Shown here: piece by piece, positions 1 to 8,812 of the stretch | Position numbering within the stretch: the stretch's first letter is position 1 | Layout of the letters: every line of letters starts with the position of its first letter | Origin: an uncultured Alphaproteobacteria bacterium | GTDB taxonomy: Bacteria > Pseudomonadota > Alphaproteobacteria > Paracaedibacterales > CAIULA01 | Length of the DNA: 64,000 bases | Direction of reading: 5' to 3' | Assembly (NCBI GenBank): GCA_903899945.1 | Contig: CAIULA010000009.1 | Coordinates: 1-64,000, forward strand | Made by a program: the position numbers and the translations under genes | Notes under the pieces: generated by a model | Seen by the model: the letters and a program-made list of their open reading frames with translations, nothing else | Database searches by the model: none | Told to the model about the DNA's origin: nothing

Positions 1-46
1 AAAAATCATCGACAAATGTAAAGAGTTCTGTGATATCTTTCTTCAT
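1..46 (-). mobile_element. IS transposase, 5' end only (IS982-like), cut by window edge
   Basis: An ATG at 46 reading leftward opens MKKDITELFTFVDDF and runs off the window. The ITELF-x-x-VDDF opening resembles the N-terminus of IS982-type DDE transposases, as remembered from the family; only 15 residues are visible. No strong ribosome binding site precedes it. The AT-rich stretch to its right would contain the IS promoter and terminal repeat. A host gene with the same opening cannot be excluded. Confidence 0.45.
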
Positions 47-272
47 TAGAGGGGCTTGTTTTGTTCTTTTTTGCTAAAATTATAACTAAAACATCCCTCT
101 ACCCTTTGTAAATCCTCATTTCTAATCCCGAACTAACGTTATTACTTTTTTTATAACATAATATAGTTAATGTAAATTAAACATTTATATTATAAAAAGT
201 TATAGAAAAAGGAAAAAATACATGCCAAAAGCGATTTAGTTGAGATCAATACTATAGAAACGATTTTCTCTT
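47..272. other. Non-coding gap with probable IS end
   Basis: The stretch is AT-rich and holds no credible gene. Read on the minus strand it carries TATAAT (around 77-82) upstream of the transposase start. The block near 115-140 (TTAGTTCGGGATTAG on the minus strand) looks like an IS terminal region, but its partner lies outside the window. From about 141 to 272 I see only AT-rich sequence downstream of ispA, with no clear terminator. Confidence 0.3.
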
Positions 273-1175
273 TTAAAATTTTCTTTCAATAGACCTTTTG
301 ATAATCTCCTTAAACATATCTGCTTTTGGACCAAAAGGCTTTAAGATGGAAAAGGCCTCTTCTTTTAAATCATCAATTTTCTGAAGAGTTTGATCCTCGC
401 CCATTTTATCAACAAGGGTGATTTTATCGCCATCTTGCTGAGAAGGCTTGCCTAAAATATGGGCCTCTCCCTTTTTATCCAACAGATCATCCACCATTTG
501 GTAGATCAGTCCAATTTTATAGCCAACCTCTTTAAGTTGCTTTCTAATAAAGGGATCTTGCTCCCCCATAATGGCCCCTGCTTCACAACAAAACGCAATG
601 AGTTCACCTGTTTTTAAACGCTGAAGGGTTGTAATCGAACTGAAATCATCATGGTGATCTTGAGCAATATCAAGCATTTGTCCGCCAACCATGCCATTAG
701 GGCCGCTTGCTTTCGCAAGTTTTGTTACAAGCTCTAGGGCTATAGTGGGGTTCAAAGAAGAGGATGCTATCACCTCAAAAGCCAATGTTAATAAACCATC
801 ACCAACCAAAATCGCAGTTGCTTCACTATATTGGCGCCAACAACTGGGTTTGCCTCGTCTGGTATCGGCATTATCCATAGCCGGCAAATCGTCATGCACC
901 AGAGAATAAGCATGGATCAGTTCAACGGCCGTTGCGATTGGCAGAAAAGTTTCAAAAGAAAGATCAAAAAGGCTGGCTGAGCCCATCATTAACAAAGGCC
1001 TGAAACGCTTACCGCCATTGAGCGCCGCATAGTACATGGCCTCTTGTAACTGAACAGACGCCGATTGCTTTTCTATAACAGCTTTTAAAGCCTTATCAAC
1101 CTTGCCTAAAACATCATGAGTCGCTTCATCAAAAAGAGAAAATTTACGAGACGTTAAAGGCTTCAAGTTTAGCAC
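273..1175 (-). CDS. ispA: Short-chain polyprenyl (farnesyl) diphosphate synthase
   Basis: It condenses isopentenyl diphosphate with allylic diphosphates to make farnesyl diphosphate, the precursor of undecaprenyl and ubiquinone chains. The 300-residue protein has the first aspartate-rich motif DDLPAMD at residues 95-101 and the second, DDLLD, at 229-233. A tyrosine five residues before the first motif fits a short-chain product. The start is GTG at 1175, overlapping xseB by 32 bases; a TTG three codons later is an alternative. The xseB-ispA pairing is classical, but dxs, the usual third partner, is missing downstream, where an IS edge lies instead. Length and motifs match the family; the exact chain length is inferred. 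Confidence 0.92.
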   Translation of the reverse strand: MLNLKPLTSRKFSLFDEATHDVLGKVDKALKAVIEKQSASVQLQEAMYYAALNGGKRFRPLLMMGSASLFDLSFETFLPIATAVELIHAYSLVHDDLPAMDNADTRRGKPSCWRQYSEATAILVGDGLLTLAFEVIASSSLNPTIALELVTKLAKASGPNGMVGGQMLDIAQDHHDDFSSITTLQRLKTGELIAFCCEAGAIMGEQDPFIRKQLKEVGYKIGLIYQMVDDLLDKKGEAHILGKPSQQDGDKITLVDKMGEDQTLQKIDDLKEEAFSILKPFGPKADMFKEIIKRSIERKF

Positions 1176-1380
1176 CGTTTTCAGTCATTCCGGTTATTTG
1201 TTCAACGCGCATTTTGGCCGCAAGCAGCTTTTGCTCACAATGCTTTTTAAGAAGAGCTCCACGCTCAAAGGCACTAATTGCCTCTTCAAGGGGTAAACGG
1301 CCTTCTTCCAGACGCTTTACCAAAGTTTCCAATTCAGCCATCGCTTGTTCAAAGCTTAAAGATTCTAAAATATCACTCAC
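1144..1380 (-). CDS. xseB: Exodeoxyribonuclease VII small subunit
   Basis: This is the small subunit of the XseA-XseB nuclease, which degrades single-stranded DNA to oligonucleotides. The 78-residue protein has the family signature: FEQAMAELETLVKRLE near the N-terminus, then LPLEEAISAFERG and a helical C-terminus, forming two helices. The start is GTG at 1380 with AAGGAAGA upstream. It overlaps the ispA start, so the two are probably translationally coupled. The large subunit gene xseA is not in the window, as is common. Confidence 0.93.
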   Translation of the reverse strand: MSDILESLSFEQAMAELETLVKRLEEGRLPLEEAISAFERGALLKKHCEQKLLAAKMRVEQITGMTENGAKLEAFNVS

Positions 1381-1449
1381 CTTGATCTTCCTTTTTGCAA
1401 TCCAAGTACCGTCATATAAGCAGTGTTTGGATCAGAAATCAAGAAACGG

Positions 1450-1905
1450 TTATTCTAAAGGGTGTGACAATGCCTCAACAACCAAAGCATTCCCACGTAC
1501 CGCGGTTACCTTAACCTCGGTCCCGGCAGCAGCATCAGCTCCTAAAATTTTCCAGGTACTATCACCTATCGTGATTCTCGATTGGCCATTTATAATGGGC
1601 CGTTCCAAGGTTAAAACCAAACCAACCATTTCCAATCCCCGTTGGTTTAAGTGGTTCGATTTTTGGCAGCCACTTGCCTGATTATAAAAACGACGACCTC
1701 CCCACATAACCACAAGGGAAAGGATTGCAAACAAAACAAATTGCAATGGAACCAAAAGAATAAGCGCAAAGGTAGTGATTGCAACAAACAAAGCTGCAAC
1801 TCCAAGCCATAAGAAAAAAGCAGCCGGGGCAAAAAGTTCTAACCCAAACAAGATCAAAGCAAAGCCAAACCAATGCCATCCTGTAATTGTCATAAAGATA
1901 TCCAT
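1450..1905 (-). CDS. NfeD-family membrane protein
   Basis: The 151-residue protein has two or three hydrophobic segments in its first 75 residues, then a C-terminal beta-rich OB-fold-like region (about 85-150) containing ITIGDSTWKI and GTEVKVTAVRGNALVVE. This is the layout of short NfeD proteins, which lack the ClpP-like protease domain of long forms. It starts 2 bases after the SPFH gene ends. NfeD and SPFH/stomatin proteins are a conserved pair thought to act together in membrane microdomain organisation or membrane protein quality control. The molecular function remains unclear. Confidence 0.85.
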   Translation of the reverse strand: MDIFMTITGWHWFGFALILFGLELFAPAAFFLWLGVAALFVAITTFALILLVPLQFVLFAILSLVVMWGGRRFYNQASGCQKSNHLNQRGLEMVGLVLTLERPIINGQSRITIGDSTWKILGADAAAGTEVKVTAVRGNALVVEALSHPLE

Positions 1906-1907
1906 AA

Positions 1908-2858
1908 TTACCTCTCCCCTCTTGCACTCCTTGGTTTAGGGCCTGAAGGTTCATCTATAAATGCATCTTTAGCAAGCTCAGCAATTCCTGCAATGCTGCC
2001 GATTAAACTGCTTGATTCAAGAGGCATTAATACAAATTTTTGATTTGGCGCTTGGGCTAATTCTTTTATCGCCTCAACATATTTTTGTGCAATAAAATAA
2101 TTCAAGGCTTGCGCGCTGCCGTTTGCGATAGCCTCTGAGACATTTTTAGTAGCAGTGGCTTCAGCTTGCGCCAATCTTTCTCTGGCTTCAGCGTCTCTTA
2201 TAGCGGATTCACGGCGACCCTCAGCCTCTAAAATCATTGATTGCTGAATACCCTCGGCCTTTAAAATTTGGGCCTGTCTCTCTCCTTCGGCTTCTAATAT
2301 CAAAGCACGCTTTTCGCGCTCAGCCTTCATTTGACGTGCCATAGAATCTACTAGATCACGAGGCGGCTTAATGTCCTTAATTTCAATACGCGTAACCTTC
2401 GTTCCCCAGGGACTGGTGGCATCATCAACCACAGCCAAAAGACGGGCGTTAATCGTTTCTCTATGGGACAACAATTCATCCAGATCCATAGACCCCATGA
2501 CTGTACGAATGTTCGTCATGGTTAAATTCATAATTGCACTTTTCAAATTCGCCACTTCATAAGCTGATTTTGCTGCATCCAAAATTTGATAAAAAATGAC
2601 ACCGTCAACGGTTACAGCCGCGTTATCTTTTGTAATCACATCTTGTGATGGAACATCTAAAACCAGCTCCATCATAATCACTTTTGCACCAATGCGATCA
2701 ATAAGAGGAATAATGATATGAAGGCCAGGACGAAGTGTTTGTATATAACGACCAAATCTTTCAACTGTAAATTCATAGCCTTGTGGAACGACTCTAACGG
2801 ACCGAAACACAAAAAAGACAGCAACAACGACAATAATACCCGCTATAATTTCAAACAT
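1908..2858 (-). CDS. SPFH/Band 7 (stomatin-like, QmcA type) membrane protein
   Basis: The 316-residue protein has one N-terminal membrane helix, a Band 7 domain (VVPQGYEFTVERFGRY, then LRPGLHIIIPLIDRI) and a long charged coiled coil of the AEREKRALILEAEGERQAQ type, as in QmcA/YbbK. It probably oligomerises in the cytoplasmic membrane and works with the NfeD protein encoded just downstream. I chose ATG 2858 rather than ATG 2876 because AAGGAG lies 6 bases before 2858; the first six codons of the longer frame are the ribosome binding site itself. Confidence 0.9.
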   Translation of the reverse strand: MFEIIAGIIVVVAVFFVFRSVRVVPQGYEFTVERFGRYIQTLRPGLHIIIPLIDRIGAKVIMMELVLDVPSQDVITKDNAAVTVDGVIFYQILDAAKSAYEVANLKSAIMNLTMTNIRTVMGSMDLDELLSHRETINARLLAVVDDATSPWGTKVTRIEIKDIKPPRDLVDSMARQMKAEREKRALILEAEGERQAQILKAEGIQQSMILEAEGRRESAIRDAEARERLAQAEATATKNVSEAIANGSAQALNYFIAQKYVEAIKELAQAPNQKFVLMPLESSSLIGSIAGIAELAKDAFIDEPSGPKPRSARGER

Positions 2859-2888
2859 AAGGAACTCCTTATCCATTGCTTCAAGGCT

Positions 2889-2924
2889 AAAAAAAATAGG
2901 CCTCAGCTTAAAACTGAAGCCTAT
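2889..2924 (-). terminator. Rho-independent terminator after the patatin gene
   Basis: On the minus strand ATAGGCTTCAG and CTGAGGCCTAT form an 11-bp stem with one mismatch and a 7-base loop, followed directly by eight T. It lies 20 bases after the patatin stop codon and before the SPFH gene, so the SPFH-NfeD pair is probably a separate transcription unit. Confidence 0.85.
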
Positions 2925-2944
2925 ATTAATTGAAAAGTTATGCT

Positions 2945-3973
2945 TTAAGAAACGAAATCTTTAAACAGGCCATCATCAAGCTTATGCGTTTTTGATCCAA
3001 CATCATCATAGTGATCGTTGATCCATCTGTCGGCAGCTTTGCGCCCTTCATTATGAAGCATCATCAAAAAGTCCCAATCTGTATTCAAAGCACTGCTAAG
3101 ATTGAGATCTTTGAAAGAATCTTCGTTTTTAATCATATGCATATTCATACGCTTCATAGTGCCTTCTTTGATTTTACCGTCATCAATAAGCTTTGTGATA
3201 AAATAAATCGCGCGCATTTCACGCACCAGACAGCCGTTGTAAGTAATTTCTTTTAAACGATCCACAATGTCAGCTTTTGTCTTTGGTAGTTCTTCACGAT
3301 AGGTCTTTGTTAACTGAACAACAATGATGTCAGAAGTACTGCATTCGCTAATAAGCGGGAAAATAGCAGGGTTAGCGATAAATCCACCATCCCAGTAATA
3401 TTCGCCATCCACTTGAACAGCCTGAAACATAAACGGCAAACAAGCTGATGCCATCAGAACATCTGAGCAAATATCCTTGTTTGTAAATATTTTAATTTTC
3501 CCGGATTTCACATGGGTTGTCCCCAAAAATATTCTTCGTTCTGTGCTTTCACGAATCGTTGCGAAATCAAAGAAACCTTTTACGAAATCGCCAAAAGGAT
3601 TCTTGTTAGAAGGATTTAAATCATAAGGTGAAAAATGCTCTTGCAGTTTTCCCATCATTAAAAACCCAAGGGAATGATCTAAGTTGTAGTATTTATTAGC
3701 TTTATCTATGGGATTCAATGAATAAGGAGAGATCTTTTTTGACAATTCACTCATTGATCTCCAGTAATCTTTTAAAGTTGCCCTTGCCCCTTCTGTCCCT
3801 CCTTTTATCAACCCTTGAATGATTGACGCTGCATTCATACCGCCGGCACTGGTTCCAGAAACACCCTCGATGTCAAAACGGCCGTCTTCTAAAAGTCTAT
3901 CAGCTACACCCCAAGCAAAGGCTCCATGTGCGCCACCACCTTGTAATGCCAAGGCTACTTTCTTTTTTTGCAT
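2945..3973 (-). CDS. Patatin-like phospholipase
   Basis: A serine lipid acyl hydrolase of the patatin/RssA type. The oxyanion-hole motif GGGAHG is at residues 12-17, the nucleophile elbow GTSAG has Ser42, and the catalytic aspartate is D195 in DGG (195-197); together they form the Ser-Asp dyad. At 342 residues it is a stand-alone patatin domain with a C-terminal extension and no signal peptide, so it is cytoplasmic or exported by a dedicated secretion system. Intracellular bacteria often carry several patatins, some used on host membranes; nothing here shows export. It is followed by a strong terminator and is probably monocistronic. Confidence 0.9.
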   Translation of the reverse strand: MQKKKVALALQGGGAHGAFAWGVADRLLEDGRFDIEGVSGTSAGGMNAASIIQGLIKGGTEGARATLKDYWRSMSELSKKISPYSLNPIDKANKYYNLDHSLGFLMMGKLQEHFSPYDLNPSNKNPFGDFVKGFFDFATIRESTERRIFLGTTHVKSGKIKIFTNKDICSDVLMASACLPFMFQAVQVDGEYYWDGGFIANPAIFPLISECSTSDIIVVQLTKTYREELPKTKADIVDRLKEITYNGCLVREMRAIYFITKLIDDGKIKEGTMKRMNMHMIKNEDSFKDLNLSSALNTDWDFLMMLHNEGRKAADRWINDHYDDVGSKTHKLDDGLFKDFVS

Positions 3974-4113
3974 CTCTCTCTCCCTAAATTACGCGCCACA
4001 AATACGGTAAAAATATATTCTTTTGTGAATTTAATAATTATCTCTGTAACTATAAGTTAGAGGAAAAATCTTAAGAATCAGTTAATTTTGAAGAAAAGAT
4101 GAATTTCAATCCT

Positions 4114-4129
4114 GCTTGCTTATGCAAGC
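4114..4129. promoter_or_regulatory. Small inverted repeat upstream of the cation efflux gene
   Basis: GCTTGC-TTAT-GCAAGC is a perfect 6-bp inverted repeat with a 4-base centre, 62 bases before the fieF-like start. It could be an operator for metal control or simply a weak hairpin. No -10/-35 pair stands out around it. Confidence 0.25.
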
Positions 4130-4191
4130 TTATTGTAGCGCTCTCCTAAAAACACTACTATGTCCACAAATGATTCTTTACAGTTTTAAAA

Positions 4192-5085
4192 ATGCAAAAA
4201 GTATCTGACGCAAATCTTGTAAAATTAGCTACCTATAGCGCAATTGCCGTTGCATCAATCTTAGTTGCTGGAAAAGCTTATGCATGGTATCTGACCGGCT
4301 CTTTAAGTATCAAGGCTTCTCTTATTGACTCCTTATTAGATACCTTTGCGTCGTTGCTTAACTTTATCGCCATTTATCATGCATTAAGACCAGCCGATGA
4401 TGAACATCGATTTGGTCATGGAAAAGCAGAAGCCCTTGCAAGCTTAGGGCAATCGATTTTTATCGCTATTTCTGCAACATGGCTCTTAAAAGAAATAATC
4501 GAACGTTTTTATAAGCCTGAGCCACTTATTTTCAGCCATCTTGCAGTCATTGTGATGATTTGTGCTACAGTGTTGACTTTTTTCCTGATACTGGGGCAAC
4601 GTTATGTTATTAAACGCACCAAGTCCTTGGCTGTTTCTTCGGATTCTCTTCATTATCAAACGGATCTTTTAAGCAATACAGGTGTTCTTTTATGCTTTTA
4701 TCTCTCCAGTTATTTTAATATTTCTTATTTTGATACTGGAGTTAGTGCATTAATCAGCATTTATCTTCTTCATTCTACATGGAGTATTGCAAAAAAATCC
4801 TTTGATATTCTGATGGATCGTGAATTACCGAGAGAAATTATTGAAAGCATTACTAAAATCGCCCAAAGTCACCACAAAGTACTTGGGATCCACGATCTTA
4901 GAACGCGAAGCTCAGGGCAAAATGAGTTTATACAAATGCATTTGGATCTTGATAAAGACATCAGTCTTCACCAGGCTCATATGATTGCAGATGAAGTCGC
5001 TCTTGAAATTAACAAAATTTATCCAAAAGCAGAGGTCATTATTCACCAAGACCCTGTTTCTGGTGACCCAAAGAATCCTTTATAA
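4192..5085 (+). CDS. Cation diffusion facilitator (FieF/YiiP-like metal efflux)
   Basis: A proton-coupled exporter of divalent metals (Zn2+, Fe2+, Cd2+) in the inner membrane. The 297 residues hold six membrane segments and a cytoplasmic C-terminal domain. The transport site matches YiiP: D46 and D50 in LIDSLLD, H154 and D158 in SLHYQTD. The HRFGHGKAEALASLGQS region is also typical. The start ATG lacks a clear ribosome binding site. It is 5 bases from the following methyltransferase gene, so the two are probably co-transcribed although unrelated in function. The metal preferred cannot be read from sequence. Confidence 0.9.
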   Translation: MQKVSDANLVKLATYSAIAVASILVAGKAYAWYLTGSLSIKASLIDSLLDTFASLLNFIAIYHALRPADDEHRFGHGKAEALASLGQSIFIAISATWLLKEIIERFYKPEPLIFSHLAVIVMICATVLTFFLILGQRYVIKRTKSLAVSSDSLHYQTDLLSNTGVLLCFYLSSYFNISYFDTGVSALISIYLLHSTWSIAKKSFDILMDRELPREIIESITKIAQSHHKVLGIHDLRTRSSGQNEFIQMHLDLDKDISLHQAHMIADEVALEINKIYPKAEVIIHQDPVSGDPKNPL

Positions 5086-5090
5086 TTTCC

Positions 5091-6377
5091 ATGAAAATTT
5101 CTGCTCGTATCCAATCCACAATTGATCTCCTTGATATTATTTTAGGATCTCCAGAAGTTCCTGCCGATAAAATCATGGCATCTTTTTTTAGAGAACGTCG
5201 CTTTATTGGGGGCGGCGATAGGCGCGCAATTGCCGAACTAACTTACTCTGTTCTTCGGAATTATTTTAAGCTTAATTGGTTTCACAAAACAGATTCTGCA
5301 AGGCTTCTGGTTATTGTTTACTTAAAGGCTATTGAAAAAAAGTCATTAATATCCCTTGAATCTCTTTTCGTAAATGAAATATTTTGCCCCAGTCCTTTAA
5401 CCTCCGCTGAAATCAAAATTTTAAATACCTTAAAACCTGAAGAATCAGTTCCCATTTGGGCAGCATACAATGTGCCAGAAGATATCATTCCGTATTTAAA
5501 AGAATCATTTCCAAACACTTTTAAGGATGAACTTTTGGCCCTTAATCAACAAGCACCCTTTGATCTCAGGGTAAATATATTAAAAAACACAACAACAGCT
5601 GTTTTAAAGCAGCTTGAAAAGGATGAAATTGAGGCAAAACGAACTCCTTTCAGTCCCATTGGAATACGCCTTGAAAAAAGACGTCCTCTTCCTGATTATC
5701 CGTTATGGAAAGATGGTAGCATCGAAGTTCAAGATGAAGGGTCTCAACTGATTGCTTTGTTATGCAAAGCTGAACCCGGCATGTCTGTCCTAGATTATTG
5801 CGCTGGCGCTGGCGGGAAAAGCCTTGCTATTGCTGGATGCATGCAAAACAAAGGGCGTCTGGTTTTATCTGATATTTTAGAATGGCGGTTAAAGCGCGCC
5901 CAAGAACGCCTTAAAAGAGCTGGAATCCATAATTATGAATACCGCTTAGTAACAGATAAAAGCTGGTTTAAACGGCAAGAAATGCGTTTTGATCGAGTAT
6001 TGGTAGATGCGCCTTGCTCTGGAACGGGAACGTGGCGCAGAAACCCTGATTTGAAAATGAAATTTACCAAGCAAGATCTTCTCGAACTGGTTCAAAAGCA
6101 ACAAGAAATTTTAAATAAAGCATCAAAATTCGTGAAACCAAAGGGTCTGTTAATTTACGCAACCTGCTCCCTTTTACAAATAGAAAACCATCAGCAAATA
6201 AAAAACTTTTTAAATAATAACCCCGATTTCGAGTTAGTCCCAATAGAAAAGATATGGAAAGAAACGATTAGCTCGTCCTGCCCTACTCAAGAAGACATGT
6301 TACAATTAAGCACTTTCCTTCACCAAACAGATGGCTTTTTTGTTAGTGTTATGATGCGGACGTTCTTAGATTCGTGA
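5091..6377 (+). CDS. rsmB: 16S rRNA m5C methyltransferase, RsmB/Sun family
   Basis: An S-adenosylmethionine-dependent RNA cytosine-5 methyltransferase. At 428 residues it matches E. coli RsmB and has its N-terminal NusB-like part (RRAIAELTYSVLRNY). The SAM loop is DYCAGAGGKS (235-244); the two catalytic cysteines are C309 in DAPCSGTGT and C359 in YATCS. The 3' end overlaps the convergent COQ7 gene by 12 bases. The specific target (C967 in E. coli) is inferred from family membership. Confidence 0.88.
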   Translation: MKISARIQSTIDLLDIILGSPEVPADKIMASFFRERRFIGGGDRRAIAELTYSVLRNYFKLNWFHKTDSARLLVIVYLKAIEKKSLISLESLFVNEIFCPSPLTSAEIKILNTLKPEESVPIWAAYNVPEDIIPYLKESFPNTFKDELLALNQQAPFDLRVNILKNTTTAVLKQLEKDEIEAKRTPFSPIGIRLEKRRPLPDYPLWKDGSIEVQDEGSQLIALLCKAEPGMSVLDYCAGAGGKSLAIAGCMQNKGRLVLSDILEWRLKRAQERLKRAGIHNYEYRLVTDKSWFKRQEMRFDRVLVDAPCSGTGTWRRNPDLKMKFTKQDLLELVQKQQEILNKASKFVKPKGLLIYATCSLLQIENHQQIKNFLNNNPDFELVPIEKIWKETISSSCPTQEDMLQLSTFLHQTDGFFVSVMMRTFLDS

Positions 6378-6878
6378 AGACAGCCAAATAGCAGCTTTAG
6401 AGATTGCTTGAATAGCGCTATTTAAAATAGGAAACCCAGGAGCACTGGTGCCACCCTCATCGATTGCAAAAGCTTTATGTTCAAGCTCTTCTTCATGGCA
6501 ATGATGGATGATTTTCTTTAAATCTTCATGTTCATCCCATGTGTCTAATTCACACAGTTGGCTTTTGTAATGCTCATCAATCACTGTTTCAACAGCAATC
6601 GTGCAAGCATGAGCTGTTTTCTCGCCCAACAAGGCAGTTACCACACCAAGCGCATAACCGCCAATATGCCAGATTGGCTGCAAAAGAGTTGGACGAACTT
6701 TGTTCTCGATTAGCAGTTGATTAAATTGTTTTAAATGCTCCGCTTCTTGGTCAGCCATTTTCTTTATATTTTTATCTTTTTTCAATACAGCAAGCTGCCC
6801 CTGATAAATCCGAGTTGCTCCATATTCGCCGGCTTGATTAACGCGGATTATTCTGTGGATATTTTTTGTCTGTTCCAT
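6366..6878 (-). CDS. coq7: COQ7-family demethoxyubiquinone hydroxylase
   Basis: A di-iron hydroxylase for the last ring hydroxylation in ubiquinone synthesis. The family motifs are clear: RVNQAGEYGATRIYQGQL, EAEHLKQF (ExxH), HYKSQL and EEELEHK (second ExxH). I prefer ATG 6878 (170 residues, MEQTKNIHRIIRVNQAGEYG) over ATG 6926, whose extra 16 residues lie in the 3' end of dsbB and look unlike the family. It still overlaps dsbB by 31 bases. Use of COQ7 rather than UbiF fits an alphaproteobacterium with aerobic respiration. Confidence 0.92.
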   Translation of the reverse strand: MEQTKNIHRIIRVNQAGEYGATRIYQGQLAVLKKDKNIKKMADQEAEHLKQFNQLLIENKVRPTLLQPIWHIGGYALGVVTALLGEKTAHACTIAVETVIDEHYKSQLCELDTWDEHEDLKKIIHHCHEEELEHKAFAIDEGGTSAPGFPILNSAIQAISKAAIWLSSRI

Positions 6879-7357
6879 AAAACGCCAATACCAATAAAAA
6901 GGAATATCAATAAAATTGTGTTCCAAATTGTAACAGAAACCCCAATAATCCGCCAGTTTACTTGATTACATTGAGTCGGCGGCTTTCCTTGAAAATGCTC
7001 TAACAAACGCTGCGCCTTTTCATCGTTCGTTAACCCTTGTAATTGCGTTGAATTTACAGTCCCTCCAGAGCATACCGAGGGGCCTTCCCACCAATGTTGC
7101 TCGACTCCAAGATGATAAGCACTGAGACTAATTGCTGCCAAAATCAAAACTAATTTAATAAGAAAAATGAAACGCTTTGGATAAAAATAGAAAATCCCTG
7201 CAGCGATTAAAATAACAACGTAGATATATCGCAAATAAAGGCAGAGGATGCAAGGTTTTATGTTAAATACATACTCTGCTCCTAAAGAAAAACAGAGAGA
7301 AATTAGAAAAAAGAAAACAATCAGAAGCCTAATAGTTTTTTGAGAAAGTAGCATCAA
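6848..7357 (-). CDS. dsbB: DsbB-type disulfide bond formation membrane protein
   Basis: It reoxidises the periplasmic thiol oxidase DsbA with quinone. The 169-residue protein has four membrane helices, the CxxC pair C36/C39 in KPCILC after helix 1, and the second cysteine pair C96/C130 in the second periplasmic loop. Its start overlaps the 3' end of the YqaA gene by 4 bases, and the COQ7 gene follows with overlap; the shared link with quinones may be coincidence. No dsbA is present in the window. Confidence 0.88.
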   Translation of the reverse strand: MMLLSQKTIRLLIVFFFLISLCFSLGAEYVFNIKPCILCLYLRYIYVVILIAAGIFYFYPKRFIFLIKLVLILAAISLSAYHLGVEQHWWEGPSVCSGGTVNSTQLQGLTNDEKAQRLLEHFQGKPPTQCNQVNWRIIGVSVTIWNTILLIFLFIGIGVLWNRQKISTE

Positions 7358-7983
7358 CTCATAAGCTTAAAAATAACAAACCCTGCGATTATTATGGCAA
7401 GCGAACTTATCAAAAACAAGGTTAGATATTTCTCAATAAACTCTTTTGCCCAAGGCCCAAACCACCATAGTAATGCGGCCAAAAGATAAAACCGAAATGC
7501 TCTAGCAAGGATAGATGCTATTGTAAAAGAAACGAGATCAAAGCGTGCAACTCCGCTTGCTATCGTGACAAGTTTATAAGGGATAGGCGTAAGCCCTTTT
7601 AAGGCAATAATCCAAAAACCCCATTCTTCGAATCCATGTTGAAATTTAGCAAACGCATCAGATAAATGATAAGTGTTGATAATCCACTCACCAATCGTTC
7701 CATACAAATAATAACCAATTGCATAACCAAGAAATCCACCTAAAACAGAGGTGAGAACTCCTAAAAACGCTAATCTCCAAGCCAAAGAGCGATTTGCGAG
7801 CAACATGGGAATCATCAAAAGATCAGGCGGTAATGGGAAAAAAGAACTTTCGGCAAAAGACACCAGACAAAATATCCAAAGCGCTCTTGGGCTATTGGCA
7901 CTTTCTAATATTTTGTAGTAAAGAGAATAGATCCACCCCTTTTTCTTCTGTTTGTTTTCATCAATAACCGCGGACGCTTGCAT
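7354..7983 (-). CDS. YqaA/DedA-family (VTT domain) membrane protein
   Basis: The 209-residue polytopic protein shows the VTT/SNARE-associated features: FPLPPDLLMIPM, the glycine-rich GGFLGYAIGYYLYG, and KGLTPIPYKLVTIASG. Members of this superfamily are proposed lipid scramblases or undecaprenyl-phosphate flippases; the YqaA subgroup is not characterised. It heads a chain with dsbB and coq7. The start ATG at 7983 is followed by a hydrophilic 20-residue N-terminus, as in relatives. Confidence 0.82.
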   Translation of the reverse strand: MQASAVIDENKQKKKGWIYSLYYKILESANSPRALWIFCLVSFAESSFFPLPPDLLMIPMLLANRSLAWRLAFLGVLTSVLGGFLGYAIGYYLYGTIGEWIINTYHLSDAFAKFQHGFEEWGFWIIALKGLTPIPYKLVTIASGVARFDLVSFTIASILARAFRFYLLAALLWWFGPWAKEFIEKYLTLFLISSLAIIIAGFVIFKLMS

Positions 7984-8043
7984 AGAACCTCAACTCACAT
8001 CAAAAACTTCTGTAAGTCTAACAGCAACTTTAAGAAACTTCAA

Positions 8044-8802
8044 TTAAGATGCAGCTTTTAGATTAATACAAGCCGCTTCTTGTGCGGTGTTCGGCAATAC
8101 CACGACTGTAGACCAGTAATCTACAAGCCCAATCATATTTTTTTGAAAAACGTCATAGTCAAATGATTTACTAATATAGCCAGAGGCTTGATTTTTATAA
8201 ACCATAATCATTTCCTGAACGCTAATACTATTGGTTAAGATAATCACAGGAATATCCTGGATTTCTCTATCTCTTTTTATTTCTTTTAGAACTGTCTGAC
8301 CATCTCTTTTAGGGATATTCAAATCCAGCAACACTATATCAGGTCTTGGAAAGTCAACATTCATAGTTTTGTATCTTAAAAATTCAATGGCTTGTGCACC
8401 ATCATGAACACAAAAAATATGAACCTTATGATCGGCTGCCTCTAAAGCTCTTCTCGTTAACAGCTCATCGGTTGGATCATCTTCGACCAGTAATATACTC
8501 AAAGGTTTTTCAAGATTATGGGAAATAATATCAGTATTAACTTTTTCGCCTTTTTTTTGCATAGTTGCCTGAAAACCATCAAAAAAATACTGGGACGGCA
8601 CACCATATAGCTGCCCGATATGATATAACATTCCAGCAGAAATGCGGCTCTGAGCCTGCTCATATTTTTGAATCTGTTGGTGTGATACGGAGAGTCTTTC
8701 CGCCACATAAGCCAAGGTCATACCTAGCTTTTGTCTTTTTTCCCTTAACCTTTTACCAACATACACGTCTAATTCTTTGATTTCTTCAGCCCTATTTTCC
8801 AT
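8044..8802 (-). CDS. HTH_XRE DNA-binding domain fused to an Rcp1-like receiver
   Basis: The 252-residue protein has a Cro/C1-type helix-turn-helix (about 15-75: KRLREKRQKLGMTLAYVAERLSVSHQQIQKYE split over two helices) in the style of short alphaproteobacterial XRE regulators, followed by a receiver domain (about 100-235). The receiver has the acidic pair in LLVEDDPTDE, phospho-acceptor D160 in LLDLNIP, the Thr in LTNS and the Lys in SKS, most like single-domain Rcp1 response regulators. The order is reversed from usual regulators, where DNA binding is C-terminal. ATG 8802 is chosen because AAGGA lies 7 bases upstream; the kinase gene ends 10 bases before. Phosphorylation-controlled DNA binding is inferred. 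Confidence 0.85.
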   Translation of the reverse strand: MENRAEEIKELDVYVGKRLREKRQKLGMTLAYVAERLSVSHQQIQKYEQAQSRISAGMLYHIGQLYGVPSQYFFDGFQATMQKKGEKVNTDIISHNLEKPLSILLVEDDPTDELLTRRALEAADHKVHIFCVHDGAQAIEFLRYKTMNVDFPRPDIVLLDLNIPKRDGQTVLKEIKRDREIQDIPVIILTNSISVQEMIMVYKNQASGYISKSFDYDVFQKNMIGLVDYWSTVVVLPNTAQEAACINLKAAS

Positions 8803-8812
8803 TATTATTTCC

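Noticed and set aside
196-238. ATG with AAGGA upstream (MPKAI then stop) near 222-239
   Set aside because: Only five codons, nothing downstream on that strand to regulate.
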